DNA of 64,000 nt from Zoroaster sp. YZ-2022 (Eukaryota; Echinodermata; Asteroidea; Forcipulatida; Zoroasteridae): positions 4,943,402 through 5,007,401 of the forward strand of contig CM055828.1 in assembly GCA_029582265.1 (NCBI GenBank). Reading direction: 5' to 3'. Within the stretch, counting starts at the first letter, position 1. Every line of letters begins with the position of its first letter. The position numbers were made by a program, and so were the translations under genes. The notes below the pieces were generated by a model. The model had not been told where the DNA came from and searched no databases. It saw only the letters and a list, made by a program, of their open reading frames with translations. Positions 1-15,000 of the stretch are shown here, piece after piece.

Positions 1-3000
1 GTAGTTTTCACAAAAAATATCACAAGGGGTTAGCATTGTAGTTTTTCCCCATAAAATCCTCCAGAAATCACAAGGGGTAAGTCTTGTAGTTTTCACAAAA
101 AATATCACAAGGGGTTAGCCTTGTAGTTTTCACAAAAAATATCACAAGGGGTAAGCATTGTAGTTTTCACAAAAAATATCACAAGGGGTAAGCATTGTAG
201 TTTTCACAAATAATATCCAACAGAAATCACAAGGGGTAAGTCTTGTAGTTTTCACAAAATTATCGCAAGGGGTAAGCATTGTAGTTTTCCCCAATAAAAT
301 CTTCCATAATTCACAAGGGGTAAGTCTTGTAGTTTTCACAAAAAATATCACAAGGGGTAAGCATTGTAGTTTTCACAAAAAATATCACAAGGGGTAAGCA
401 TTGTAGTTTTCACAAAACATATCACAAGGGGTAGGCCTTGCCGTTTTCCCCAATAAAATCCTCCAGAAATCACAAGGGGTAAGCATTGTAGTTTTCACCA
501 AAAATATCACAAGGGGTAAGCATTGTAATTTTCACAAAAAATATCACAAGGGGTAAGCATTGTAGTTTTCCCCAATAAAATCCTCCAGAAATCACAAGGG
601 GTAAGTCTTGTAGTTTTCACAAAAATATCACAAGGGGTAAGTCTTTTAGTTTTCCCAAACAATATCACAAGGGGTTAGCCTTGCCGTTTTCCCCAAAAAT
701 CACAAGGGGTAAGCGTTGCAATGTTCACAAGAAATATCACAAGGGGCTAGCCTTGTACGTTTTCCCCAATAAAATCTTCCAGAATTCACAAGGGGGTAAG
801 TCTTGTCGTTTTCACAAAAATATCACAAGGGGTAAGCATTGTAATTTTCACAAAAAATATCACAAGGGGTAAGCATTGTAATTTTCACAAAAAATATCAC
901 AAGGGGTAAGCATTGTAGTTTTCCCCATTAAAATCTTCCAGAATTCACAAGGGGTAAGTCTTGTAGTTTTCACAAAAAATATCACAAGGGGTAAGCATTG
1001 TAGTTTTCCCCAATAAAATCCTCCAGAAATCACAAGGGGTAAGTCTTGTAGTTTTCACAAAAATATCACAAGGTGTAAGTCTTTTATTTTTCACCAAAAA
1101 TATAACATGGGGTAAGCATTTTAGTTTTCACCAAAATATCACAAGGGGTAAGCATTGTAGTTTTCACAAAATATATCACAAGGGGTAAGCATTGTAATTT
1201 TCACAAAAAATATCACAAGGTAAGCCTTGCCGTTTTCCAATAAAATCCTCCAGAAATCACAAAGGGGTATGCATTGCAATTTTCACAAAAATATCACAAG
1301 GTAAGTCTTTTAGTTTTCCCAAACAATATCACAAGGGTTAGCCTTGCCGTTTTCCCCAAAATCACAAGTGGTAAGCGTTGCAATGTTCACAAGAAATATC
1401 ACAAGGGGCTAGTTGGTTTCCCCCAATAAAATCTTCCAGAATTCACAAGGGGGTAAGTCTTGTCGTTTTCACAAAAATATCACAAGGGGTAGGCATTGTA
1501 ATTTTCACAAAAAATATCACAAGGGGTAAGCATTGTAATTTTCACAAAAAATATCACAAGGGGTAAGCATTGTAGGTTTCCCCAATAAAATCCTCCAGAA
1601 ATCACAAGGCGTAAGTCTTGTAGTTTTCACAAAAATATCACAAGGGGTAAGCATTGTAGTTTTCCCCATTAAAATCTTCCAGAATTCACAAGCGGTAAGT
1701 CTTGTAGTTTTCACAAAAAATATCACAACGGGTAATCATTGTAGTTTTCACAAAAAATATCACAAGGGGTAAGTCTTGTAGTTTTCACAAAAAATTTCAC
1801 AAGGGGTAAGCATTGTAGTTTTCACAAAAAATATCACAAGGGGTAGGCCTTGCCGCTTTCCCCAATAAAATCCTCCAGAAATCACAAGGGGTAAGCATTG
1901 TAGTTTTCACCAAAAATATCACAAGGGGTAAGCATTGTAATTTTCACAAAAAATATCACAAGGGGTAAGCATTGTAGTTTTCCCCAATAAAATCCTCCAG
2001 AAATCACAAGGGGTAAGTCTTGTAGTTTTCACAAAAATATCACAAGGGGTAAGTCTTTTAGTTTTCCCAAACAATATCACAAGGCGTTAGCCTTGCCGTT
2101 TTCCCCAAAAATCACAAGGGGTAAGCGTTGCAATGTTCACAAGAAATATCACAAGGGGCTAGCCTTGTACGTTTTCCCCAATAAAATCTTCCAGAATTCA
2201 CAAGGGGTAAGTCTTGTAGTTTTCACAAAAAATATCACAACGGGTAATCATTGTAGTTTTCACAAAAAATATCACAAGGGGTAAGCATTGTAATTTTCAC
2301 AAAAAATATCACAAGGGGTAAGCATTGTAGTTTTCCCCATTAAAATCTTCCAGAATTCACAAGGGGTAAGTCTTGTAGTTTTCACAAAAAATATCACAAG
2401 GGGTAAGCATTGTAGTTTTCCCCAATAAAATCCTCCAGAAATCACAAGGGGTAAGTCTTGTAGTTTTCACAAAAATATCACAAGGGGTAAGTCTTGTAGT
2501 TTTCACCAAAAATATAACATGGGGTAAGCATTGTAGTTTTCACCAAAATATCACAAGGGGTAAGCATTGTAGTTTTCACAAAATATATCACAAGGGGTAA
2601 GCATTGTAATTTTCACAAAAAATATCACAAGGGGTAAGCCTTGCCGTTTTCCCCAATAAAATCCTCCAGAAATCACAAGGGGTATGCATTGCAATTTTCA
2701 CAAAAAATATCACAAGGGGTAAGTCTTTTAGTTTTCCCAAACAATATCACAAGGGGTTAGCCTTGCCGTTTTCCCCAAAAATCACAAGTGGTAAGCGTTG
2801 CAATGTTCACAAGAAATATCACAAGGGGCTAGCCTTGTACGTTTTCCCCAATAAAATCTTCCAGAATTCACAAGGGGGTAAGTCTTGTCGTTTTCACAAA
2901 AATATCACAAGGGGTAGGCATTGTAATTTTCACAAAAAATATCACAAGGGGTAAGCATTGTAATTTTCACAAAAAATATCACAAGGGGTAAGCATTGTAG

Positions 3001-6000
3001 GTTTCCCCAATAAAATCCTCCAGAAATCACAAGGCGTAAGTCTTGTAGTTTTCACAAAAATATCACAAGGTAAGCATTGTAGTTTTCCCATTAAAATCTT
3101 CCAGAATTCACAAGCGGTAAGTCTTGTAGTTTTCACAAAAATATCACAAGGTAATCATTGTAGTTTTCACAAAAATATCACAAGGGTAAGTCTTGTAGTT
3201 TCTAAAAATTTCAAGGTAAGCATTGTAGTTTTCACAAAAATATCACAAGGGGTAAGCATTGTAGTTTTTCCCCATAAAATCCTCCAGAAATCACAAGGGG
3301 TAAGTCTTGTAGTTTTCACAAAAAATATCACAAGGGGTTAGCCTTGTAGTTTTCACAAAAAATATCACAAGGGGTAAGCATTGTAGTTTTCACAAAAAAT
3401 ATCACAAGGGGTAAGCATTGTAGTTTTCCCCAATAAAATCCTCCAGAAATCACAAGGGGTAAGTCTTGTAGTTTTCACAAAAATATCGCAAGGGGTAAGC
3501 ATTGTAGTTTTCCCCAATAAAATCTTCCATAATTCACAAGGGGTAAGTCTTGTAGTTTTCACAAAAAATATCACAAGGGGTAAGCATTGTAGTTTTCACA
3601 AAAAATATCACAAGGGGTAAGCATTGTAGTTTTCACAAAACATATCACAAGGGGTAGGCCTTGCCGTTTTCCCCAATAAAATCCTCCAGAAATCACAAGG
3701 GGTAAGCATTGTAATTTTCACAAAAAATATCACAAGGGGTAAGCATTGTAGTTTTCCCCAATAAAATCCTCCAGAAATCACAAGGGGTAAGTCTTGTAGT
3801 TTTCACAAAAATATCACAAGGGGTAAGTCTTGTAGTTTTCACCAAAAATATAACAAGGGGTAAGCATTGTAGTTTTCACCAAAATATCACAAGGGGTAAG
3901 CATTGTAGTTTTCACAAAATATATCACAAGGGGTAAGCATTGTAATTTTCACAAAAAATATCACAAGGGGTAAGCCTTGCCGTTTTCCCCAATAAAATCC
4001 TCCAGAAATCACAAGGGGTATGCGTTGCAATTTTCACAAAAAATATCACAAGGGGTAAGTCTTTTAGTTTTCCCAAACAATATCACAAGGGGTTAGCCTT
4101 GCCGTTTTCCCCAAAAATCACAAGGGGTAAGCGTTGCAATTTTCACAAGAAATATCACAAGGGGCTAGCCTTGTAGGTTTTCCCCAATAAAATCTTCCAG
4201 AATTCACAAGGGGGTAAGTCTTGTCGTTTTCACAAAAATATCACAAGGGGTAGGCATTGTAATTTTCACAAAAAATATCACAAGGGGTAAGCATTGTAAT
4301 TTTCACAAAAAATATCACAAGGGGTACCGGTAAGCATTGTAGTTTTCCCCAATAAAATCCTCCAGAAATCACAAGGCGTAAGTCTTGTAGTTTTCACAAA
4401 AATATCACAAGGGGTAAGCCTTGTAGTTTTCCCCAATAAAATCTTCCAGAATTCACAAGGGGTAAGTCTTGTAGTTTTCACAAAAAATATCACAAGGGGT
4501 TAGCCTTGTAGTTTTCACAAAAAATATCACAAGGGGTAAGCATTGTAGTTTTCACAAAAAATATCACAAGGGGTAAGCCTTGTAATTTTCACAAAAAATA
4601 TCACAAGGGGTTAGCCTTGTAGTTTTCACAAAAAATATCACAAGGGGTAAGCATTGTAGTTTTCACAAAAAATATCACAAGGGGTAAGCATTGTAGTTTT
4701 CCCCAATAAAATCCTCCAGAAATCACAAGGGGTAAGTCTTGTAGTTTTCACAAAAATATCGCAATGGGTAAGCATTGTAGTTTTCCCCAATAAAATCTTC
4801 CATAATTCACAAGGGGTAAGTCTTGTAGTTTTCACAAAAAATATCACAAGGGGTAAGCATTGTAGTTTTCACAAAAAATATCACAAGGGGTAAGCATTGT
4901 AGTTTCTACAAACATATCACAAGTGGTAGGCCTTGCCGTTTTCCCCAATAAAATCCTCCACAAATCACAAGGGGTAAGCATTGTAGTTTTCACCAAAAAT
5001 ATCACAAGGGGTTAGCATTGTAATTTTCACAAAAAATATCACAAGGGGTAAGCATTGTAGTTTTCCCCAATAAAGTCCTCCAGAAATCACAAGGGGTAAG
5101 TCTTGTAGTTTTCACAAAAATATCACAAGGGGTAAGTCTTGTAGTTTTCACCAAAAATATAACAAGGGGTAAGCATTGTAATTTTCACAAAAAATATCAC
5201 AAGGGGTAAGCCTTGCCGTTTTCCCCAATAAAATCCTCCAGAAATCACAAGGGGTATGCGTTGCAATTTTCACAAAAAATATCACAAGGGGTAAGTCTTT
5301 TAGTTTTCCCAAACAATATCACAAGGGGTTAGCCTTGCCGTTTTCCCCAAAAATCACAAGGGGTAAGCGTTGCAATTTTCACAAGAAATATCACAAGGGG
5401 CTAGCCTTGTAGGTTTTCCCCAATAAAATCTTCCAGAATTCACAAGGGGGTAAGTCTTGTCGTTTTCACAAAAATATCACAAGGGGTAAGCATTGTAATT
5501 TTCACAAAAAATATCACAAGGGGTAAGCATTGTAATTTTCACAAAAAATATCACAAGGGGTAAGCATTGTAGTTTTCCCCAATAAAATCCTCCAGAAATC
5601 ACAAGGCGTAAGTCTTGTAGTTTTCACAAAAATATCACAAGGGGTAAGCATTGTAGTTTTCCCCATTAAAATCTTCCAGAATTCACAAGGGGTAAGTCTT
5701 GTAGTTTTCACAAAAAATATCACAAGGGGTAAGCATTGTAGTTTTCACTAAAAATATCACAAGGCGTAAGCATTGTAGTTTTCACAAAAAATATCACAAG
5801 GGGTAAGCATTGTAGTTTTCACAAAAAATATCACAAGGGGTAATCATTGTAGTTTTCACAAAAAATATCACAAGGGGTAAGCATTGTAGTTTTTCCCCAT
5901 AAAATCCTCCAGAAATCACAAGGGTAAGTCTTGTAGTTTCTACAAAAATATCACAAGGTTAGCCTTGTAGTGTTCACAAAAATATCACAAGGGGTAAGCA

Positions 6001-9000
6001 TTGTAGTTTTCACAAAAATATCACAAGGGGTAAGCATTGTAGTTTTCCCCAATAAAATCCTCCAGAAATCACAAGGGTAAGTCTTGTAGTTTTCACAAAA
6101 ATATCGCAATGGGTAAGCATTGTAGTTTTCTAATAAAATCTTCCATAATTCACAAGGGTAAGTCTTGTAGTTTTCACAAAAATATCACAATGGGTAAGCA
6201 TTGTAGTTTTCACAAAAAATATCACAAGGGGTAAGCATTGTAGTTTTCACAAAACATATCACAAGTGGTAGGCCTTGCCGTTTTCCCCAATAAAATCCTC
6301 CAGAAATCACAACGGGTAAGCATTGTAGTTTTCACCAAAAATATCACAAGGGGTAAGCATTGTAATTTTCACAAAAAATATCACAAGGGGTAAGCATTGT
6401 AGTTTTCCCCAATAAAATCCTCCAGAAATCACAAGGGGTAAGTCTTGTAGTTTTCACAAAAATATCACAAGGGGTAAGTCTTGTAGTTTTCACCAAAATA
6501 TCACAAGGGGTAAGCATTGTAGTTTTCACAAAATATATCACAAGGGGTAAGCATTGTAATTTTCACAAAAAATATCACAAGGGGTAAGCCTTGCCGTTTT
6601 CCCCAATAAAATCCTCCAGAAATCACAAGGGTATGCGTTGCAATTTTCACAAAAATATCACAAGGGTAAGTCTTTTAGTTTTCCCAAACAATATCACAAG
6701 GGTTAGCCTTGCCGTTTTCCCAAAAATCACAAGGGGTAAGCGTTGCAATTTTCTAAGAAATATCACAAGGGGCTAGCCTTGTAGTTTCCCCAATAAAATC
6801 TTCCAGAATTCACAAGGGGGTAAGTCTTGTCGTTTTCACAAAAATATCACAAGGGGTAAGCATTGTAATTTTCACAAAAAATATCACAAGGGGTAAGCAT
6901 TGTAATTTTCACAAAAAATATCACAAGGGGTAAGCATTGTAGTTTTCCCCAATAAAATCCTCCAGAAATCACAAGGCGTAAGTCTTGTAGTTTTCACAAA
7001 AATATCACAAGGGGTAAGCATTGTAGTTTTCCCCATTAAAATCTTCCAGAATTCACAAGGGGTAAGTCTTGTAGTTTTCACAAAAAATATCACAAGGGGT
7101 AAGCATTGTAGTTTTCACAAAAAATATCACAAGGGGTAAGCATTGTAGTTTTCACAAAAAATATCACAAGGGGTAATCATTGTAGTTTTTCCCCATAAAA
7201 TCCTCCAGAAATCACAAGGGGTAAGTCTTGTAGTTTTCACAAAAAATATCACAAGGGGTAAGCATTGTAGTTTTCACAAAAAATATCACAAGGGGTAAGC
7301 ATTGTAGTTTTTCCCCATAAAATCCTCCAGAAATCACAAGGGGTAAGTCTTGTAGTTTTCACAAAAAATATCACAAGGGGTAAGCATTGTAGTTTTCACA
7401 AAAAATATCACAAGGGGTAAGCATTGTAGTTTTTCCCCATAAAATCCTCCAGAAATCACAAGGGGTAAGTCTTGTAGTTTTCACAAAAATATCGCAAGGG
7501 TTAGCCTTGTAGTGTTCTAAAAAATATCACAAGGGGTTAGCCTTGTAGTTTTCACAAAAAATATCACAAGGGGTAAGCATTGTAGTTTTTCCCCATAAAA
7601 TCCTCCAGAAATCACAAGGGGTAAGTCTTGTAGTTTTCACAAAAATATCGCAATGGGTAAGCATTGTAGTTTTCCCCAATAAAATCTTCCATAATTCACA
7701 AGGGGTAAGTCTTGTAGTTTTCACAAAAAATATCACAAGGGGTAAGCATTGTAGTTTTCACAAAAAATATCACAAGGGGTAAGCATTGTAGTTTTCACAA
7801 AACATATCACAAGTGGTAGGCCTTGCCGTTTTCCCCAATAAAATCCTCCAGAAATCACAACGGGTAAGCATTGTAGTTTTCACCAAAAATATCACAAGGG
7901 GTAAGCATTGTAATTTTCACAAAAAATATCACAAGGGGTAAGCATTGTAGTTTTTCCCCATAAAATCCTCCAGAAATCACAAGGGGTAAGTCTTGTAGTT
8001 TTCACAAAAAATATCACAAGGGGTTAGCCTTGTAGTTTTCACAAAAAATATCACAAGGGGTAAGCATTGTAGTTTTCACAAAAAATATCACAAGGGGTAA
8101 GCATTGTAGTTTTCCCCAATAAAATCCTCCAGAAATCACAAGGGGTAAGTCTTGTAGTTTTCACAAAAATATCGCAAGGGGTAAGCATTGTAGTTTTCCC
8201 CAATAAAATCTTCCATAATTCACAAGGGGTAAGTCTTGTAGTTTTCACAAAAAATATCACAAGGGGTAAGCATTGTAGTTTTCACAAAAAATATCACAAG
8301 GGGTAAGCATTGTAGTTTTCACAAAACATATCACAAGGGGTAGGCCTTGCCGTTTTCCCCAATAAAATCCTCCAGAAATCACAAGGGGTAAGCATTGTAG
8401 TTTTCACCAAAAATATCACAAGGGTAAGCATTGTAATTTTCACAAAAATATCACAAGGGTAAGCATTGTAGTTTCCCCAATAAAATCCTCCAGAAATCAC
8501 AAGGGGTAAGTCTTGTAGTTTTCACAAAAATATCACAAGGGGTAAGTCTTGTAGTTTTCACCAAAAATATAACAAGGGGTAAGCATTGTAGTTTTCACCA
8601 AAATATCACAAGGGGTAAGCTGTAATTTTCACAAAAAATATCACAAGGGGTAAGCCTTGCCGTTTTCCCCAATAAAATCCTCCAGAAATCACAAGGGGTA
8701 TGCGTTGCAATTTTCACAAAAAATATCACAAGGGGTAAGTCTTTTAGTTTTCCCAAACAATATCACAAGGGGTTAGCCTTGCCGTTTTCCCCAAAAATCA
8801 CAAGGGGTAAGCGTTGCAATTTTCACAAGAAATATCACAAGGGGCTAGCCTTGTAGGTTTTCCCCAATAAAATCTTCCAGAATTCACAAGGGGGTAAGTC
8901 TTGTCGTTTTCACAAAAATATCACAAGGGGTAAGCATTGTAATTTTCACAAAAAATATCACAAGGGGTAAGCATTGTAATTTTCACAAAAAATATCACAA

Positions 9001-12000
9001 GGGGTAAGCATTGTAGTTTTCCCATATAAAATCCTCCAGAAATCACAAGGCGTAAGTCTTGTAGTTTTCACAAAAATATCACAAGGGGTAAGCATTGTAG
9101 TTTTCCCCATTAAAATCTTCCAGAATTCACAAGGGGTAAGTCTTGTAGTTTTCACAAAAAATATCACAAGGGGTAAGCATTGTAGTTTTCACTAAAAATA
9201 TCACAAGGCGTAAGCATTGTAGTTTTCACAAAAAATATCACAAGGGGTAAGCATTGTAGTTTTCACAAAAAATATCACAAGGGGTAAGCATTGTAGTTTT
9301 TCCCCATAAAATCCTCCAGAAATCACAAGGGGTAAGTCTTGTAGTTTTCACAAAAAATATCACAAGGGGTAAGCATTGTAGTTTTCACCAAAAATATCAC
9401 AAGGGGTAAGCATTGTAGTTTTCACAAAAATATCACAAGGGGTAAGTCTTGTAGTTTTCACAAAAAATTTCACAAGGGGTAAGCATTGTAGTTTTCACAA
9501 AAAATATCACAAGGGGTAAGCATTGTAGTTTTTCCCCATAAAATCCTCCAGAAATCACAAGGGGTAAGTCTTGTAGTTTTCACAAAAAATATCACAAGGG
9601 GTTAGCCTTGTAGTTTTCACAAAAAATATCACAAGGGGTAAGCATTGTAGTTTTCACAAAAAATATCACAAGGGGTAAGCATTGTAGTTTTCCCCAATAA
9701 AATCCTCCAGAAATCACAAGGGGTAAGTCTTGTAGTTTTCACAAAAATATCGCAATGGGTAAGCATTGTAGTTTTCCCCAATAAAATCTTCCATAATTCA
9801 CAAGGGGTAAGTCTTGTAGTTTTCACAAAAAATATCACAAGGGGTAAGCATTGTAGTTTTCACAAAAAATATCACAAGGGGTAAGCATTGTAGTTTTCAC
9901 AAAACATATCACAAGGGGTAGGCCTTGCCGTTTTCCCCAATAAAATCCTCCAGAAATCACAAGGGGTAAGCATTGTAGTTTTCACCAAAAATATCACAAG
10001 GGGTAAGCATTGTAATTTTCACAAAAAATATCACAAGGTGTAAGAATTGTTGTTTTCCCCAATAAATTCCTCCATAAATCACATGGTGTATGTCTTGTTT
10101 TTTTCACAAAAATATCACAAGGGGTAAGTCTTGTAGTTTTCACAAAAAATATCACAAGGGGTAAGCATTGTAGTTTTCACCAAAATATCACAAGGGGTAA
10201 GCATTGTAGTTTTCACAAAATATATCACAAGGGGTAAGCATTGTAATTTTCACAAAAAATATCACAAAGGGGTAAGCCTTGCCGTTTTCCAATAAAATCC
10301 TCCAGAAATCACAAAGGGTATGCGTTGCAATTTTCACAAAAATATCACAAGGTAAGTCTTTTAGTTTTCCCAAACAATATCACAAGGGGTTAGCCTTGCC
10401 GTTTTCCCCAAAAATCACAAGGGGTAAGCGTTGCAATTTTCACAAGAAATATCACAAGGGGCTAGCCTTGTAGGTTTTCCCCAATAAAATCTTCCAGAAT
10501 TCACAAGGGGGTAAGTCTTGTCGTTTTCACCAAAATATCACAAGGGGTAAGCATTGTAATTTTCACAAAAAATATCACAAGGGGTAAGCATTGTAATTTT
10601 CACAAAAAATATCACAAGGGGTAAGCATTGTAATTTTCACAAAAAATACCACAAGGGGTAAGCATTGTAGTTTTCCCCAATAAAATCCTCCAGAATTCAC
10701 AAGGGTGTAAGTCTTGTCGTTTTCACAAAAATATCACAAGGGGTAAGCATTGTAGTTTTCACAAAAATATCACAAGGGGTAAGTCTTGTAGTTTTCACAA
10801 AAAATTTCACAAGGGGTAAGCATTGTAGTTTTCACACAAAATATCACAAAGGGTAAGCATTGTAGTTTTTCCCCATAAAATCCTCCAGAAATCACAAGGG
10901 GTAAGTCTTGTAGTTTTCACAAAAAATATCACAAGGGGTTAGCCTTGTAGTTTTCACAAAAAATATCACAAGGGGTAAGCATTGTAGTTTTCACAAAAAA
11001 TATCACAAGGGGTAAGCATTGTAGTTTTTCCCCATAAAATCCTCCAGAAATCACAAGGGGTAAGTCTTGTAGTTTTCACAAAAAATATCACAAGGGGTTA
11101 GCCTTGTAGTTTTCACAAAAAATATCACAAGGGGTAAGCATTGTAGTTTTCACAAAAAATATCACAAGGGGTAAGCATTGTAGTTTTCCCCAATAAAATC
11201 CTCCAGAAATCACAAGGGGTAAGTCTTGTAGTTTTCACAAAAATATCGCAAGGGGTAAGCATTGTAGTTTTCCCCAATAAAATCTTCCATAATTCACAAG
11301 GGGTAAGTCTTGTAGTTTTCACAAAAAATATCACAAGGGGTAAGCATTGTAGTTTTCACAAAAAATATCACAAGGGGTAAGCATTGTAGTTTTCACAAAA
11401 CATATCACAAGGGGTAGGCCTTGCCGTTTTCCCCAATAAAATCCTCCAGAAATCACAAGGGGTAAGCATTGTAGTTTTCACCAAAAATATCACAAGGGGT
11501 AAGCATTGTAATTTTCACAAAAAATATCACAAGGGGTAAGCATTGTTGTTTTCCCCAATAAAATCCTCCAGAAATCACAAGGGGTAAGTCTTGTAGTTTT
11601 CACAAAAATATCACAAGGGGTAAGTCTTGTAGTTTTCACCAAAAATATAACAAGGGGTAAGCATTGTAGTTTTCACCAAAATATCACAAGGGGTAAGCAT
11701 TGTAGTTTTCACAAAATATATCACAAGGGGTAAGCATTGTAATTTTCACAAAAAATATCACAAGGGGTAAGCCTTGCCGTTTTCCCCAATAAAATCCTCC
11801 AGAAATCACAAGGGGTATGCGTTGCAATTTTCACAAAAAATATCACAAGGGGTAAGTCTTTTAGTTTTCCCAAACAATATCACAAGGGGTTAGCCTTGCC
11901 GTTTTCCCCAAATATCACAAGGGGTAAGCGTTGCAATTTTCACAAGAAATATCACAAGGGGCTAGCCTTGTACGTTTTCCCCAATAAAATCTTCCAGAAT

Positions 12001-15000
12001 TCACAAGGGGGTAAGTCTTGTCGTTTTCACAAAAATATCACAAGGGGTAAGCATTGTAATTTTCACAAAAAATATCACAAGGGGTAAGCATTGTAATTTT
12101 CACAAAAAATATCACAAGGGGTAAGCATTGTAGTTTTCCCCAATAAAATCCTCCAGAAATCACAAGGCGTAAGTCTTGTAGTTTTCACAAAAATATCACA
12201 AGGGGTAAGCATTGTAGTTTTCCCCATTAAAATCTTCCAGAATTCACAAGGGGTAAGTCTTGTAGTTTTCACAAAAAATATCACAAGGGGTAAGCATTGT
12301 AGTTTTTCCCCATAAAATCCTCCAGAAATCACAAGGGGTAAGTCTTGTAGTTTTCACAAAAAATATCACAAGGGGTTAGCCTTGTAGTTTTCACAAAAAA
12401 TATCACAAGGGGTAAGCATTGTAGTTTTCACAAAAAATATCACAAGGGGTAATCATTGTAGTTTTCACTAAAAATATCACAAGGGGTAAGCATTGTAGTT
12501 TTCACAAAACATATCACAAGGGGTAGGCCTTGCCCTTTTCCCCAATAAAATCCTCCAGAAATCACAAGGGGTAAGCATTGTAGTTTTCACCAAAAATATC
12601 ACAAGGGGTAAGCATTGTAGTTTTTCCCCATAAAATCCTCCAGAAATCACAAGGGGTAAGTCTTGTAGTTTTCACAAAAAATATCACAAGGGGTAAGCAT
12701 TGTAGTTTTCACCAAAAATATCACAAGGGGTAAGCATTGTAGTTTTCACAAAAATATCACAAGGGGTAAGTCTTGTAGTTTTCACAAAAAATTTCACAAG
12801 GGGTAAGCATTGTAGTTTTCACACAAAATATCACAAGGGGTAAGCATTGTAGTTTTTCCCCATAAAATCCTCCAGAAATCACAAGGGGTAAGTCTTGTAG
12901 TTTTCACAAAAAATATCACAAGGGGTTAGCCTTGTAGTTTTCACAAAAAATATCACAAGGGGTAAGCATTGTAGTTTTCACAAAAAATATCACAAGGGGT
13001 AAGCATTGTAGTTTTCCCCAATAAAATCCTCCAGAAATCACAAGGGGTAAGTCTTGTAGTTTTCACAAAAAATTTCACAAGGGGTAAGCATTGTAGTTTT
13101 CTAATAAAATCTTCCATAATTCACAAGGGTAAGTCTTGTTGTTTTCACAAAAATATCACAAGGGGTAAGCATTGTAGTTTTCTAAAAAATATCACAAGGG
13201 TAAGCATTGTAGTTTTCACAAAACATATCACAAGGGTAGGCCTTGCCGTTTTCCTAATAAAATCCTCCAGAAATCACAAGGGGTAAGCATTGTAATTTTC
13301 ACAAAAAATATCACAAGGGGTAAGCATTGTAGTTTTCCCCAATAAAATCCTCCAGAAATCACAAGGGGTAAGTCTTGTAGTTTTCACAAAAATATCACAA
13401 GGGGTAAGTCTTGTAGTTTTCACCAAAAATATCACAAGGGGTAAGCATTGTAGTTTTCACCAAAATATCACAAGGGGTAAGCATTGTAGTTTTCACAAAA
13501 TATATCACAAGGGGTAAGCATTGTAATTTTCACAAAAAATATCACAAGGGTAAGCCTTGCCGTTTTCCTAATAAAATCCTCCAGAAATCACAAAGGGTAT
13601 GCGTTGCAATTTTCACAAAAATATCACAAGGTAAGTCTTTTAGTTTTCCCAAACAATATCACAAGGGTTAGCCTTGCCGTTTTCCCCAAAAATCACAAGG
13701 GTAAGCGTTGCAATTTTCTAAGAAATATCACAAGGGGCTAGCCTTGTAGGTTTTCCCCAATAAAATCTTCCAGAATTCACAAGGGGGTAAGTCTTGTCGT
13801 TTTCACAAAAATATCACAAGGGGTAAGCATTGTAATTTTCACAAAAAATATCACAAGGGGTAAGCATTGTAATTTTCACAAAAAATATCACAAGGGGTAA
13901 GCATTGTAGTTTTCCCCAATAAAATCCTCCAGAAATCACAAGGCGTAAGTCTTGTCGTTTTCCCCAATAAAATCTTCCAGAATTCACAAGGGGTAAGTCT
14001 TGTAGTTTTCACAAAAAATATCACAAGGGGTTAGCCTTGTAGTTTTCACAAAAAATATCACAAGGGGTAAGCATTGTAGTTTTCACAAAAAATATCACAA
14101 GGGGTAAGCCTTGTAATTTTCACAAAAAATATCACAAGGGGTAAGCCTTGCAGTTTTTCCCCATAAAATCCTCCAGAAATCACAAGGGGTAGTCTTGTAG
14201 TTTTCACAAAAAATGTCACAAGGGGTAAGCATTGTAGTTTTCACAAAAAATATCACAAGGGGTAAGCATTGTAGTTTTCACAAAAAATATCACAAGGGGT
14301 AAGCATTGTAGTTTTCACAAAACATATCACAAGGGGTAGGCCTTGCCGTTTTCCCCAATAAAATCCTCCAGAAATCACAAGGGGTAAGCATTGTAGTTTT
14401 CACCAAAAATATCACAAGGGGTAAGCATTGTAGTTTTCCCCAATAAAATCCTCCAGAAATCACAAGGGGTAAGTCTTGTAGTTTTCACAAAAATATCACA
14501 AGGGGTAAGTCTTGTAGTTTTCACCAAAAATATAACAAGGGGTAAGCATTGTAGTTTTCACCAAAATATCACAAGGGGTAAGCATTGTAGTTTTCACAAA
14601 ATATATCACAAGGGGTAAGCATTGTAATTTTCACAAAAAATATCACAAGGGGTAAGCCTTGCCGTTTTCCCCAATAAAATCCTCCAGAAATCACAAGGGG
14701 TATGCGTTGCAATTTTCACAAAATATATCACAAGGGGTAAGTCTTGTAGGTTTTCCCCAATAAAATCTTCCAGAATTCACAAGGGGGTGAGTCTTGTCGT
14801 TTTCACAAAAATATCACAAGGGGTAAGCATTGTAATTTTCACAAAAAATATCACAAGGGGTAAGCATTGTAATTTTCACAAAAAATATCACAAGGGGTAA
14901 GCATTGTAGTTTTCACAAAAAATATCACAAGGGGTAAGCATTGTAGTTTTCACAAAAAATATCACAAGGGGTAAGCATTGTAGTTTTCACAAAACATATC

